This document shows positions 8,300 to 18,465 of a stretch of 64,000 nt of DNA, piece after piece (within the stretch, counting starts at the first letter, position 1; the number at the start of each line of letters is the position of its first letter). Position numbers and translations under genes: made by a program. Below the pieces are notes generated by a model. It did not search any database. It saw nothing but the letters and a program-made list of their open reading frames with translations, and was not told the origin of the DNA. Source of the stretch: Bin80 sp965219915 (GTDB taxonomy: Bacteria > Bacteroidota > Rhodothermia > Rhodothermales > Bin80); the NCBI GenBank assembly GCA_965219915.1, contig OZ244794.1, forward strand, positions 1,364,001 to 1,428,000. Reading direction: 5' to 3'.

Positions 8300-9684
8300 G
8301 ATACCTGGTCTTCACTCTGGTGCTGGTGGGTGCAGGCTGTGCAGCATCAACCCCAATCGTATCGCCCCTTGCGCCGGATAAACCCACATTGCCTGGTGTA
8401 GACAGTGCACGCGTCCAGATGGCCTGGGAGCTTGCCGCAGAATCATTTGCTCGGGACGCAGCCCAAGCTGCACGTTTATCTGAAGAAGCCCGCAGGCTAG
8501 CTCAGTTGGCGGACAGTTTGTTAGGTCCGGCACCCGTGGCACAATCGAGAGATACCGTCAAAGCACTGGAGGCATTTAATGCGGGGGCCGAGGCACTTAA
8601 TCGAATGTCGGAGGCAGACAGCCTACAGGCACTGGAGTTACTTGAAGAAGCTGCTGAAAAATTTGAGCAAGCTCTGGATGCGGATGCATACGATGACGAA
8701 GCCAGTCGGTGGCTGGCACGTGTGTACGAGATCCTGGCTGAGCGTTTCCGTCGGGAGGATGCAATTCAGGATCAGCTTCGCGTTCTTCATCGCCTGGTTG
8801 CCCGCAACCAGGACCGACATGACTATATAGCGCTTTTGGCGGCGGCGCAGGAACAGCAGCATACAGAAGAGGCCGGGATAGCTGCAGGAGCACTGTGGGA
8901 GCGTGCGGCACTGGTTTTACTGGATGATGTGGATATCGGACCAATCCAGGTTCCTGATTCCGCGGTTCTGTTTGCTTATCATATCCGTGCAAGCCGAGCT
9001 TTTGTGCAGTCAGATCACAGTCTGCTCGCGCACGAGTCATTAAATAGTGCACGGTCCTGGCAGCGAACAGCAGAAGAGCGCGCACTTGTTCATGCGGACA
9101 GTGTTTGGCTGGCGTGGGATGATAGTAATTTAAGTGCGCGTAAGCGGTTTGATGTACTTCTGAATGAGGTTGCCGACAATCCTGGAGCGGCAGTTGAGGG
9201 GCTGACAGCATTACTTGCAGATGTTCGCGAACGGGATGCCCGTATAGATGTACGCCATCAACTGGCTCTGGCGCGTTATGCATCAGGGGCGGAAGAGCAC
9301 GCCGCCGCATCAATGCAGGACCTGGTCGCGGAGGCGCCGGGCAGGCAGGCACTCGTAGATGACTATGCAGTCATGTCCTACAACCTGGCACAGTCACTTC
9401 GACAGGCAGGAGATCTAGAGAGAGCACTTGCGTATCTCTTGCAGAGTGCATCACTGAATGCACCTATCGCAGCGCGGGCCGCCTTTGACGCATCCATCTT
9501 GCTCAGAAACAACCTTGATGCAGCAATCAAGTACGCGCGATTGGCAGAAGCGCGCTTAGATGCGCTAGGCGGCAGTGAGCGCAATGCACTCACCCGATAT
9601 CTGGCAGAGCTGTATCGCAGGAGTGGCGATCGCGAACGCGCAAAGGTGTACATCGATCGCCTCCATGCATCTCAGGGCAATTGA
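8296..9684 (+). CDS. TPR-repeat lipoprotein
   Basis: 462 residues. A lipoprotein signal peptide with lipobox LVGAGC predicts lipidation at Cys-15. The rest is almost entirely alpha-helical, rich in Ala, Leu and Glu, with tetratricopeptide-like helix pairs (for example the AEKFEQALDADAYDDEASRWLARVYE block and LARYASGAEEHAAASMQDLV). TPR lipoproteins commonly scaffold outer-membrane assemblies. It is the last gene of the operon, ATGA-overlapping its neighbour, and is paralogous to the lipoprotein at 60492-62039 that also follows an ExbD-like gene. Likely role: an outer-membrane-side periplasmic scaffold linking the TonB-position protein to the usher (inference). Confidence 0.75.
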   Translation: MRYLVFTLVLVGAGCAASTPIVSPLAPDKPTLPGVDSARVQMAWELAAESFARDAAQAARLSEEARRLAQLADSLLGPAPVAQSRDTVKALEAFNAGAEALNRMSEADSLQALELLEEAAEKFEQALDADAYDDEASRWLARVYEILAERFRREDAIQDQLRVLHRLVARNQDRHDYIALLAAAQEQQHTEEAGIAAGALWERAALVLLDDVDIGPIQVPDSAVLFAYHIRASRAFVQSDHSLLAHESLNSARSWQRTAEERALVHADSVWLAWDDSNLSARKRFDVLLNEVADNPGAAVEGLTALLADVRERDARIDVRHQLALARYASGAEEHAAASMQDLVAEAPGRQALVDDYAVMSYNLAQSLRQAGDLERALAYLLQSASLNAPIAARAAFDASILLRNNLDAAIKYARLAEARLDALGGSERNALTRYLAELYRRSGDRERAKVYIDRLHASQGN

Positions 9685-9693
9685 GAAGCTGCA

Positions 9694-9843
9694 ATGCCCG
9701 CCGTATTAGTTCAGGGACAACCGAACACTGGGGCGCATGTTGTGAAAGTACAGGCCTCTGCGTATTCCGGCGGGGCACCCAAATCAGTCCACATCAATCC
9801 AAGTTTGGCAAGGGAAGTGCTTAGAGTCGATGTTAACAATTGA
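9694..9843 (+). CDS. Small open frame of 49 codons after the operon
   Basis: An ATG at 9694, 10 bases beyond the lipoprotein stop, opens 49 codons beginning MPAVLVQGQPNTG and ending LRVDVNN. There is no strong ribosome-binding site and no signal peptide. The composition is compatible with coding, but the length is within what chance allows and I know no related protein. It may be a leftover N-terminus of a decayed gene at the operon's end. Confidence 0.2.
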   Translation: MPAVLVQGQPNTGAHVVKVQASAYSGGAPKSVHINPSLAREVLRVDVNN

Positions 9844-10503
9844 AAGTAGGGTAGGAGGGTGCTTACTCGCCGAAAAGCAAGGACTATGTTCGGAAAGTCT
9901 TTCATGTGCACGGGCAACCGCAAGCCATGATTGCAATTGTGATTTTGACGGCATCACTTTGGTCCTTGAAAGCAAGGATACCCCAATAGGCAACAGGGTC
10001 GACAGTAATTGGAAGTATTCCCCGCAAGTTGAAGACATTATCATGCCGTGGTAAATTGAACGGCGCCGTCATCTTTAATGGACCGCATGTGGGCTGAAGA
10101 GGCGGAATCTTTCCATGAAAGGTGTGCAGGTGTTCCTGCAACACTGACCTCTCCGATGCGAGAGCTGCGGGCTTGGTTTGTTTACGACAGACGGCCCTTG
10201 TGGGAGACCGCGTCTATTGGCGCGTGCGCGGATCCGTGAAGAAAATGGCTCGGCAGTTCTCACTGGATCACGGTCCAGCGCACGGACTACTTCTGGATCG
10301 GCTGGCATAGCGAAGCCAGCAAGCCCGGACACTGGACGCGAGCAGTATTTCAGTTGATTTCGGCTGACAAAAGGGTCATCGTGTCCAATTCCATCAAGGT
10401 AGGCAGGGTACGTCAAGATGATCAATAAAACACGAAAGCCTATGCCGTAGCATAGGCCCGAAAAGAAGGCAGTGCCGCAAGACTGGCGTCTAAGGGCATA
10501 TCC
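9844..10503. other. Gene-free stretch between operon 1 and the inverted repeat
   Basis: About 660 bases hold no frame I would call on either strand. The few open frames are short and overlap one another in several frames. There is no clear hairpin terminator after the operon. It separates the chaperone-usher locus from the left arm of the large inverted repeat, which begins near 10600. Confidence 0.5.
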
Positions 10504-10911
10504 ATGACTCTAGGTTCTGTGGTTTCACCTAATGAGGTTCCATGGCTGAAAAATGTATTATTTACTGAAAATGGGGCCTCGTATGATACGCTGCTGAGCT
10601 ACTTGTATTGCAGGAACTTCGCTAAGTGCTGGATAAATGTGCCTGCGAGGCCATCCGCTTCAAAATTCCAACCTGACCTCGAACATGAATCCGAAACAAT
10701 CCATCAGTTTCCAGCAGTTGGGCAGATACCTTTCAAGCTTGTTCCCTTCGCTGAGTTATCCGATGGTTTCCCCGCTTACGATCAGTCCGGCAACGGTTCG
10801 ATAGACTGGATCTTGGTGCCCCCTTATTCTTCTTACCCCAATTTCTATTCTGCGTTTTTGCTCGCAAATATATCTACACAACCCGCTCCCGAACTTTCAC
10901 CCTCCTTTTGA
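10504..10911 (+). CDS. Uncertain 135-codon frame downstream of giant gene 1
   Basis: An open frame of 135 codons points toward the giant gene's terminator. Most of it lies within the inverted repeat. The matching stretch of the right arm (complement of about 28570-28870) has an in-frame stop (after ...HQVPADW) and a one-base frameshift, and the differences between the two copies are not biased to third positions. That argues against a maintained protein. No signal peptide or recognisable domain is seen. It is most likely chance or a decayed gene carried with the repeat. Confidence 0.2.
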   Translation: MTLGSVVSPNEVPWLKNVLFTENGASYDTLLSYLYCRNFAKCWINVPARPSASKFQPDLEHESETIHQFPAVGQIPFKLVPFAELSDGFPAYDQSGNGSIDWILVPPYSSYPNFYSAFLLANISTQPAPELSPSF

Positions 10912-10928
10912 CGAAGCCCGATAATATG

Positions 10929-10964
10929 AGAGCGCCCCGGCGCTGTGTAGCACCGGGGCGCTCT
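10929..10964 (-). terminator. Hairpin terminator of giant gene 1
   Basis: A GC-rich perfect stem (GAGCGCCCCGG at 10930-10940 pairing with CCGGGGCGCTC at 10953-10963, extended by one A-T pair) with a 12-base loop lies 44 bases beyond the stop of the minus-strand giant gene. Its equivalent follows giant gene 2 at 28515-28550 with the same stem and a changed loop. No long U-run follows, so strength is uncertain. Confidence 0.75.
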
Positions 10965-11007
10965 TTCAGTAGTCAGACAGTTTTACCTGACTACCTGATC
11001 AACACTC

Positions 11008-14000
11008 CTACTTCACCAGCATCATGCGTCCAGTCTTCACATATCGACTCTCTGCTCCGATTGCAATGATCCGGTACAGATACGGTCCTGATGCCAAGTT
11101 GGTCGCACTCAACTCCAAGGTCCGGTTCGCACCAGCTTCAACCTGCTGCGCTGGCAGCGTCATCACCTGGCGACCCAACATATCTACTATCTGCAGGCTT
11201 ACCTCGGCCGACTCTGGAAGATCAAACTCGATCCGAGTGGATGGATTGAACGGATTCGGATAGTTTCCATGCAGTGCGAATTCTGTCGGAATCTCTGGGC
11301 CTCCTTCTTCCTCGACGCCCGTGACCACCTGTGAGAGAAATACGTCTCCGTTGTTTCTCACTCCCATAAATCCTAGATCATCCTTGCCACCAGAGAGATT
11401 CAAGATCAACGTCTCTCCCTGATAGCCATTCAGATCCACATAGTAAACATTCACTTCCTCCCTGTTATCCGGTGATGTCACCTGGACATTATGGGCTCCA
11501 GGAGCAAGTGAGATATATCTGGTTGCCGAATCAAAGCTGAAGTTGTTCGCCAACAACTTCGTCGGAGTCATATTGTCGGCAGGATCCAGAATTCGTACGT
11601 CCACATCTCCCAGGTCACCAGATCCATGGACCAGGATCGCCTCTACCATGTTGTCCACCGAAGAGCGCAACTTGGTACTGAGAATCTTGACGCTCGGATT
11701 CGCCACCGAACCATGAGCGATCACCGCGTAGTTCTGCTCATTCACGAGAGATGGCAATGGAATCTCAATGGGAGCGGCAACAACACCAGGCGGGACAACC
11801 GGATTAACGGTAATCACATGATCACCCGCGGCATAGTGGCCATAGCCAGTTGCACTCTGGAAATTAAGACCTCCCATCAACTTGACACCATCAAGGTACA
11901 GGTCAACCGGGAATGGAAGCGGCAGGTTGTGAATGAACTGAATTCTTGCAAGTCCACCCGTCAACGGATCCATATGGATCGGATTCTCAATCCCATTCGC
12001 CGCAACCCCCAGGATTGCACACGTTCCAATCTCCACGCTCTGCTGCGTGAGATTCAAGACGCCATTCACGTACCCGTTTTCTGCAAACGACGCATTGTCC
12101 GACCCGATGATCTGCATTCCCGCCAATCTCGCATTACTCCAATCACAGTCCCACTGCACCATCCGCAGGCGGCTGTCATCGAATACGTTCGAGAGTCCGC
12201 CGGCAGCAATACGAATATGGGGATTCTGGTCCGGCGTCTCTTTGGACTCCACTTTCCAGAACATGTCCGCATATGCGTTAAGCGTCAGCGTTCCGCCCTG
12301 TACGGGAACCACGATATTGATCTCGCCTGGATCATCAGATGCCATCATTGGAGTAACCGTGACAGGCATCGCTTCCGACAGATCATCTTCGAGTTGCAGG
12401 ATCAGTGGGCGATAATGAGCCCGATCCCCATTCATACCTCCGACGGGGAACAGGTAACCACCGCTCATTTCACCTGCACCGGAATTCCCCTTCATCACAT
12501 GACGGGCAACTCCTGCTGTCATATGTGCACGGCGAGAGCCTCCCATGATTACACTGGCACAATTCTCGTCATCGTCGCAGGTTGTCAGAGCATTATTCCG
12601 TCCCCTGAGATCTTCTTCAATGCCCGTGTTCGTCACAGTCCACGGATACATGTCACTGCTGATGACCCCACTCGTCAGGGTCAACATACTGCTGGTAGCT
12701 TGGCTTACAGTGTCGCTAAGCACGAGCCCCGCCGAATTGTTAACCACGACATTCGCCAAGCCAGGCATTGCGCCAACCATCTGGGACTCTTTTCCAGAGA
12801 ACTCGAGATCTGCATTGAGCATCTTGTCCGAACCCTTCATTACCATCCCGAAGTGGAAGTCTCCTTTCAGGACTAACGAGGTATTCATGTTGGTCTCAAA
12901 CCGGTGAGCACTATCGGCCACCATGAAGTCGCCCATGACGGTGAACATATTTTCACCAGCTAGCCCCACGCCGTCCTGATGTCCAGCGTGCTGCGACCCC
13001 GCATTCTGCGTGAAGTCGCCCATGACAGTCACACTTGACATATCCCAGGCGCGCATTCCTCCGGTCTCGCCGAACGTGAGATCGCCGCCAAATTTGAGGC
13101 TATTCTTCTGGTTCACATAGATCCTGGCGGAGTTGAGCTCGACATCTTTTTTGATCTCAATGGCAAACGAATCATCATCATTACCAAGGTTATCATAAAA
13201 TTCAATCGCTCCATCATTCATCGCTGCCAGGCTGTCAATCGTCACCTTCGAATCATGGAAGTAGAGACCTCCGCCCCAGTTGTCAGCACCTTTCGCATCC
13301 TTCTTGGGGTTCCCGGCCGCATCCAGTACGACCGTGTCAAATACCTCCCCATTAAGGCTAGTTTCCTTACTTCCTCTCGGTACGTATACCGTACCCATCA
13401 TCTTCCCTGCACCTTTATCTGTCTTAGTCAGCGTCAGGGTCACATCGGGCCGATCAGCACCCGCCAAACCATTCCCGGCTGCCGTGTAGGCCGGACCTAA
13501 CTGGAGCATGCCCATCCCCACATCAATCGTTCCTCCTATACCTACGGTAGCCACTGCGCTTCCATTAGTGTAGACTCCTTTGGGGTTCTGCCCCAACACA
13601 TGGAGTTCTCCGCCACCGGTATTGATCGCACCTACTTCCTTGTCGCCTGTTGCTACCACCACGGTGCCGTGCACGATCACATTACTGCCATTGGAATGCA
13701 GGCCTCCGTTGTCAACCATAACGAATGGGCTAATGCCGGACAAACTACTTGGCATACCAACCGTCAGATTCGAGCCTTCTCCTGTCATATGCAGCTCTCC
13801 ATTGAAGATGTGGACTCCCTCAACGAGGGATTTCGCCTCGCCGACCATGATGACCGCATCTTTATGGTTCACCGCAACTTTACGAGGAGCGAACCACTCA
13901 CTGCCAGCCATGCGTTCTCCCGCCGTCACATACAGCAGAATATATCCATCCGTAGCTGCAGCATTGGGCTTCGACACATCTGTGCCAGCACTTCCCGGCC

Positions 14001-17000
14001 TGTTTGAATCCAGACTCATAGAGCCATCATCCACCGTAAGGAGTTCAGTGACCGTCAGCGTGTTCGCCTCTGTATCCGTATCAATCAGCACCAGCGTTCC
14101 ACTGCAGAGTCCCAAATTGGTTACGGTAACCGCCTCTGAAATTCGCAATTCCCTATCAGCACCGACATTCACGGACAGGTTAGCCACCGTAGCTCCCATA
14201 TCGATCTCGTCCGAGTCGACGGTCGCATACGTTAGTTTGTTCACCGTGGAACCGGCGGCCAAACTGCCTTCCAGACCATCTCCCTGGAGAACGAGCGCGT
14301 CTGTTATCTGGACGTTTCCATCAGAATCGAGCTCTCCGTCCTCGTTGATATGGACGGTAGTGGCTGTAAGTGACCCTTCTTCCTCCACCTCCACATCATC
14401 TGCAATGACCACGGTCGCAATTGTCAGCGTTGCTCCCTCAGTGAACACAACATCCCCTGAGAGCATGACTTTGGTTCCAAAATTCAATCCGGGAGCACTG
14501 CATAAGCCATCCTCAATGGATGACACCGCAGCGTGCTCCTGCGTGATTTCTGCATCCGAATAGACAAACACATCTCCTTCAGCGGAAAGATTATGCGCTC
14601 TGGGATTGTCATTTTTGTCATCCTTATCACCCGGATCTCCATGCAAGTCGATTCCTCCACCATCTTCAATGATCAGGTCTCCCTCCACCGTGGTCATATG
14701 GGTTCCGCCGCTCATGGGCACGTTCAAGAGTACCTCAGTGCTGCCAGACTCACCATCAAATTTCAAGTTGAGGTCTCCCTCGATGGTATTGGATTCGCCT
14801 CCAAATTCCAAACCGGAACCCATCGCGCGCTCAAAGTCGGCGGGAGCCGAAATCGGCGTACCAAAAGCGGTACCAACGCCACCGTCCCCATAATCCAGGG
14901 TTACGTCCCCTTCGATCATTGCACTCTTCTCGAAAGAAACCCGGGCATCGTTCCACTGCATGACGTCTCCGTTCACCGTGACACCATTTCTGAAAATGAC
15001 GTCCGTGGTAATGTCGTCGGTCCCGGAAATACTTCCTACGGCATTGAGGTTACCGACTTCTCCCAGAATGACACAGACATTTCCGGCGGCGACAAAATGG
15101 AGATCGTTCTCGACCGTGCCACCCCCTGTGACCATCAGGCAGTCATCTGCGGTGAATTTGTTTTTGGAAGGCGGAATCGCCGTGTCCGGATCATAATCTC
15201 CTGGCTCATGAAGCATGAATCCAGTAGCAGCCCGCTCATCAGCGGTATGGGCGATCCAGAGATCTCCCATGCCATCAACGGTGCCCTTGACGTCCAATTT
15301 TCCATTCATCTTGCCCACAGTACCCTTTGTCAGCCGGGCTCGCACGTTGGCGCCCGCTCCGAGAGTGAGGGTCTGTCCGCTGTTGACGGTCAGCTCGTCC
15401 ACTGCCAGGACCGAGGTCATCGAGTTGTCTTCGTCATCCTCGCTGATCGTCAGATCGTCTCTGACGGTCAACTTATCTATGGAGGACATTCCCGAGATTT
15501 CAAGTTCGTCGAAATGGAGGCTGGCATCCTTGTGGGTCATAAGATTGCCCCCATCAGCCAACTCCACTGATCCCGTAAAGCTCACGGCGCCTTTCGCTGC
15601 GGCGCTCGTTCCCCTCACGTAGACCCCAAGGGTCACCATCTTGTTGATCGTAGTAGCGTCTCCGATGGTCGCGGTCTCCCCGACTCTTCGGATACGCACC
15701 AGGATAAGATCATTATCACTTGATACACTCGCGTCAAGCGCAGCTTCCAGCGTACACGGACTAGCGGCATTGGTGCAAGTACCCGAAGTGCTACCATCCT
15801 CCGAAACGGCGTAGCGGGACACGATTCCTCTGGCCGCTGTGGTCGCACTTGCAGGGTCAGAGGCTGATCCCGTGCTGCCAGCAGCGTTCATGGCACTGAC
15901 CCGGTAGTGAACCGTGGTTGCGGGGTCCAAATCGTCGTGAACATAGGTCACATCCGTATTTCCCGTATTTGCTTCCAGGTCCGTCCAACTGTCATCCGTC
16001 CCATCAGGAGACGATTCAATCTTGTAGCCAGTAATGGCAGAGGCCCCAGTCGCCACCACCGGCGCAGTCCAGGACAAATTGATCGTGTTTTCCCCGTCCG
16101 CCGTGGCTGTCAAGCCGGTGGGCGCTCCTGGTATATCGGGCGCGTCCGCATTTGCAATGTTAGAGTACTCTCCCGTGCCAGCACTGTTGGTGGCACTGAC
16201 CCGGTAATGGTACGTGGCCCCAGGAGTCAGACCCGTGTGAACGGCGCTGAACATCGTTGTCGGCGGCATTGCCTCTGGATCCGGGTCTGTTATTGTTATG
16301 TCCAAGTCATCCCAAGTTGCAGCGTCTGGATCCGCAGTATCATAATTCTCAGAAACCTGAATATTGTAGGCAGTAATGTCAGAGCCTCCGGTTTCCACCG
16401 GTGCAGACCAGGATAGCTCAATGCCATCTGCGTCCGTGGCCGCCATGGCTGTCAAGCCGGTGGGCGCGTCTGGCACGCCTGCATCAATGGACACACTGGC
16501 AGATGCGTCAGAGACTTGTCCCGGACCGGCATCATTGACGGCGCTGACCCGGTAAATGTAACTGGTCCCGGCAGCCACGTCTTCGTGCGTGTACGCGAAT
16601 TCGCTACCTGGCAAACCTGTTAGCAATCCACTCTCTGGATGAACTGCCATATCCTCATCCACGTCTGCCCAAGTTGCCCCCGCGTCCGTAGAGACTTCAA
16701 TCTTGTAGCCAGTAATGGGGGAGCCTCCGTTCGCGGGGTTATCTTCATCCGCTACCGGTCCATCCCAAGATAGAACGATGCTCTCCATGTCATCTGCCAC
16801 CGTGGCCGTCAAATTTCTAGGCTTAAGTGCCTTGTTTGATGAGATGGCACCATCAGCGTTGGAGGGACTTCCCTCGCCAACAACGTTAACGGCGCTGACC
16901 TGGTAAGTGAACGTGGTTCCCTCGGCATACGCGGTTCCATCATCAGGATTGGTAAGATCCCTGTCTCTGAAAGCCCTTCCCGACCAATTTGCTTGCAGTG

Positions 17001-18465
17001 TCGTCCAGGTTGCGGTGGGTGGATCTACCGTGCCATCATAATCCACAGACCTTTCAATTTTGTAGCCCGTAACAGCCGGTTCCCCCGTATTCTCTGGCGC
17101 TTTCCAGAACAGGTCAATGGCGTCCTGCTGGTCCACAGCCGTGACAGTCAACTCGGAGGCGGCACCTGGTGGAGCCAATTTAACACCTGTTGAAGTGGCG
17201 GACCAATCTCCGTTACCTGCAGCACTGACGGCTCTGACCCGGTAATAGTACGTTTCGTACGCAGGAGGATCACCTGTTGCTTCATCCAAACCAGCGTGCG
17301 TGGTCTCGATCGTACCTGCCGCATGTGCCACAGGTGTACCTGCCGTCGCGTCCGCCCAAGCTGTTCCGGGGGGGTCCACAAGGAACTCAACGTTGTATCC
17401 GGTAATGGCCAAGCCTCCGTTATTAGCATCAGGCACTGAATTCCAGGATAGCGCGATGTCGTTTTGGGTGTCGGTGCCTGAGTTCACCGTCACATCGCCG
17501 ACTGCCAACCCTGTGGGCGCATCCGGCACGTCGTGCGTGGTCCCGGATACCTCGCCAGAGTTTTCTCCCTGGCCGGCAGCATTGACAGCTCTAACCCGGT
17601 ACATACGCGTGATTCCAGCACCCGCAGTCCCACCAGGAGGCTCAGTCAAACCAGAAAGGTCGTGAACAGCGGTGAATTTCGGTACCGCCGGATCTCCGGC
17701 TGGGTCTGCGTTTGTTATTCCCGACGTTATCGCCGTCCAGACATCCGGATCAGCGGTTGTGTCAAAGAACTCAAGTATGTAGCCACCAGCGGTAGCGTCA
17801 CTAGCAAGGCCACCAGTATTCGGAACGGCTATGCCTCCGTTATTAGCCGCATCTATTGGACTCCAAGTTATGGTGACGCGGCCTTGTTGCGGGTTTGCCT
17901 CCGTGGGGTCCCCGGCCACGGCCATCAGGTCAGTGGGCGGGTCGGGCGCGTTGTGCGTGGTCGCCATTGCGGGGGGATCGGAGGGATCTCCCGTACCAAT
18001 AACGTTGATGGCACTGACCCGGTAATGACGCGTGAGGTTATGGCTCGCAGTCGCAGCATCACCATCTGACTCCTCAGGGAGGACGTGAACGGCGGTGAAC
18101 TTAGGTACCGCCGGATCTGCCGTTGGATTTGCTGGAGTTACTGTTACCCCCGTTGCCACCGCCCAAGTTGCGGCGGTTGGATCCGCAGCATCGTAATCCG
18201 GAGAGACCTCAATTTGATAGCCAGCAGCGGTTAACGGAACGTCAAAGCCTCCGTTATCATCCCCAGTCACTGGACTCCAAGTTAGCGTGATGCGGCCTTG
18301 TTGCGCGGCCGTCGCATCGGACGCGTCCCCAGCCACGGCTTCCACATCAGTGGGCGGATTGGGCGCAGTTGGCGGATCCTGTTGTGCAAATGCACCAGGA
18401 GCCAAGACCAACATGGCGAGCAGTGCCACGCAGCCAACCCTGAAAAAGTTAGTAATGTAGTTCAT
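11008..18465 (-). CDS. Giant FN3/beta-helix surface protein 1 with T9SS sorting domain
   Basis: 2485 residues. A signal peptide (VGCVALLAMLVLAPGAFAQ, to ~28) precedes seven fibronectin type III domains (to ~880), each opening with a PxxPTxL-type strand and containing a YRVSAxN or YRVRAVN strand. Residues ~880-2150 form a long array of short beta strands with GDVT, GDLxI and NVGAD-type turns, consistent with a right-handed beta-helix. At ~2170-2370 a DUF4397 domain follows (IQFIHNLP, VDLYLDGVKL). The last ~88 residues are a type A T9SS sorting domain (NYPNPFNPSTRIEFDLPE, DMLGRQVMTL, LASGPYLYRI). T9SS exports such proteins and anchors or releases them at the cell surface, so this is a surface adhesin-like protein. 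A GGAGG site lies 9 bases before the ATG. Paralogue: 20961-28471, in mirror orientation. Confidence 0.9.
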   Translation of the reverse strand: MNYITNFFRVGCVALLAMLVLAPGAFAQQDPPTAPNPPTDVEAVAGDASDATAAQQGRITLTWSPVTGDDNGGFDVPLTAAGYQIEVSPDYDAADPTAATWAVATGVTVTPANPTADPAVPKFTAVHVLPEESDGDAATASHNLTRHYRVSAINVIGTGDPSDPPAMATTHNAPDPPTDLMAVAGDPTEANPQQGRVTITWSPIDAANNGGIAVPNTGGLASDATAGGYILEFFDTTADPDVWTAITSGITNADPAGDPAVPKFTAVHDLSGLTEPPGGTAGAGITRMYRVRAVNAAGQGENSGEVSGTTHDVPDAPTGLAVGDVTVNSGTDTQNDIALSWNSVPDANNGGLAITGYNVEFLVDPPGTAWADATAGTPVAHAAGTIETTHAGLDEATGDPPAYETYYYRVRAVSAAGNGDWSATSTGVKLAPPGAASELTVTAVDQQDAIDLFWKAPENTGEPAVTGYKIERSVDYDGTVDPPTATWTTLQANWSGRAFRDRDLTNPDDGTAYAEGTTFTYQVSAVNVVGEGSPSNADGAISSNKALKPRNLTATVADDMESIVLSWDGPVADEDNPANGGSPITGYKIEVSTDAGATWADVDEDMAVHPESGLLTGLPGSEFAYTHEDVAAGTSYIYRVSAVNDAGPGQVSDASASVSIDAGVPDAPTGLTAMAATDADGIELSWSAPVETGGSDITAYNIQVSENYDTADPDAATWDDLDITITDPDPEAMPPTTMFSAVHTGLTPGATYHYRVSATNSAGTGEYSNIANADAPDIPGAPTGLTATADGENTINLSWTAPVVATGASAITGYKIESSPDGTDDSWTDLEANTGNTDVTYVHDDLDPATTVHYRVSAMNAAGSTGSASDPASATTAARGIVSRYAVSEDGSTSGTCTNAASPCTLEAALDASVSSDNDLILVRIRRVGETATIGDATTINKMVTLGVYVRGTSAAAKGAVSFTGSVELADGGNLMTHKDASLHFDELEISGMSSIDKLTVRDDLTISEDDEDNSMTSVLAVDELTVNSGQTLTLGAGANVRARLTKGTVGKMNGKLDVKGTVDGMGDLWIAHTADERAATGFMLHEPGDYDPDTAIPPSKNKFTADDCLMVTGGGTVENDLHFVAAGNVCVILGEVGNLNAVGSISGTDDITTDVIFRNGVTVNGDVMQWNDARVSFEKSAMIEGDVTLDYGDGGVGTAFGTPISAPADFERAMGSGLEFGGESNTIEGDLNLKFDGESGSTEVLLNVPMSGGTHMTTVEGDLIIEDGGGIDLHGDPGDKDDKNDNPRAHNLSAEGDVFVYSDAEITQEHAAVSSIEDGLCSAPGLNFGTKVMLSGDVVFTEGATLTIATVVIADDVEVEEEGSLTATTVHINEDGELDSDGNVQITDALVLQGDGLEGSLAAGSTVNKLTYATVDSDEIDMGATVANLSVNVGADRELRISEAVTVTNLGLCSGTLVLIDTDTEANTLTVTELLTVDDGSMSLDSNRPGSAGTDVSKPNAAATDGYILLYVTAGERMAGSEWFAPRKVAVNHKDAVIMVGEAKSLVEGVHIFNGELHMTGEGSNLTVGMPSSLSGISPFVMVDNGGLHSNGSNVIVHGTVVVATGDKEVGAINTGGGELHVLGQNPKGVYTNGSAVATVGIGGTIDVGMGMLQLGPAYTAAGNGLAGADRPDVTLTLTKTDKGAGKMMGTVYVPRGSKETSLNGEVFDTVVLDAAGNPKKDAKGADNWGGGLYFHDSKVTIDSLAAMNDGAIEFYDNLGNDDDSFAIEIKKDVELNSARIYVNQKNSLKFGGDLTFGETGGMRAWDMSSVTVMGDFTQNAGSQHAGHQDGVGLAGENMFTVMGDFMVADSAHRFETNMNTSLVLKGDFHFGMVMKGSDKMLNADLEFSGKESQMVGAMPGLANVVVNNSAGLVLSDTVSQATSSMLTLTSGVISSDMYPWTVTNTGIEEDLRGRNNALTTCDDDENCASVIMGGSRRAHMTAGVARHVMKGNSGAGEMSGGYLFPVGGMNGDRAHYRPLILQLEDDLSEAMPVTVTPMMASDDPGEINIVVPVQGGTLTLNAYADMFWKVESKETPDQNPHIRIAAGGLSNVFDDSRLRMVQWDCDWSNARLAGMQIIGSDNASFAENGYVNGVLNLTQQSVEIGTCAILGVAANGIENPIHMDPLTGGLARIQFIHNLPLPFPVDLYLDGVKLMGGLNFQSATGYGHYAAGDHVITVNPVVPPGVVAAPIEIPLPSLVNEQNYAVIAHGSVANPSVKILSTKLRSSVDNMVEAILVHGSGDLGDVDVRILDPADNMTPTKLLANNFSFDSATRYISLAPGAHNVQVTSPDNREEVNVYYVDLNGYQGETLILNLSGGKDDLGFMGVRNNGDVFLSQVVTGVEEEGGPEIPTEFALHGNYPNPFNPSTRIEFDLPESAEVSLQIVDMLGRQVMTLPAQQVEAGANRTLELSATNLASGPYLYRIIAIGAESRYVKTGRMMLVK

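Noticed and set aside
11626..15570. Long plus-strand open frames (416, 327 and 345 codons) inside giant gene 1
   Set aside because: They are antisense to a clearly coding frame, have no domains or signals, and arise from the repetitive codon use of the FN3/beta-helix gene. Similar antisense frames appear in the mirror gene.
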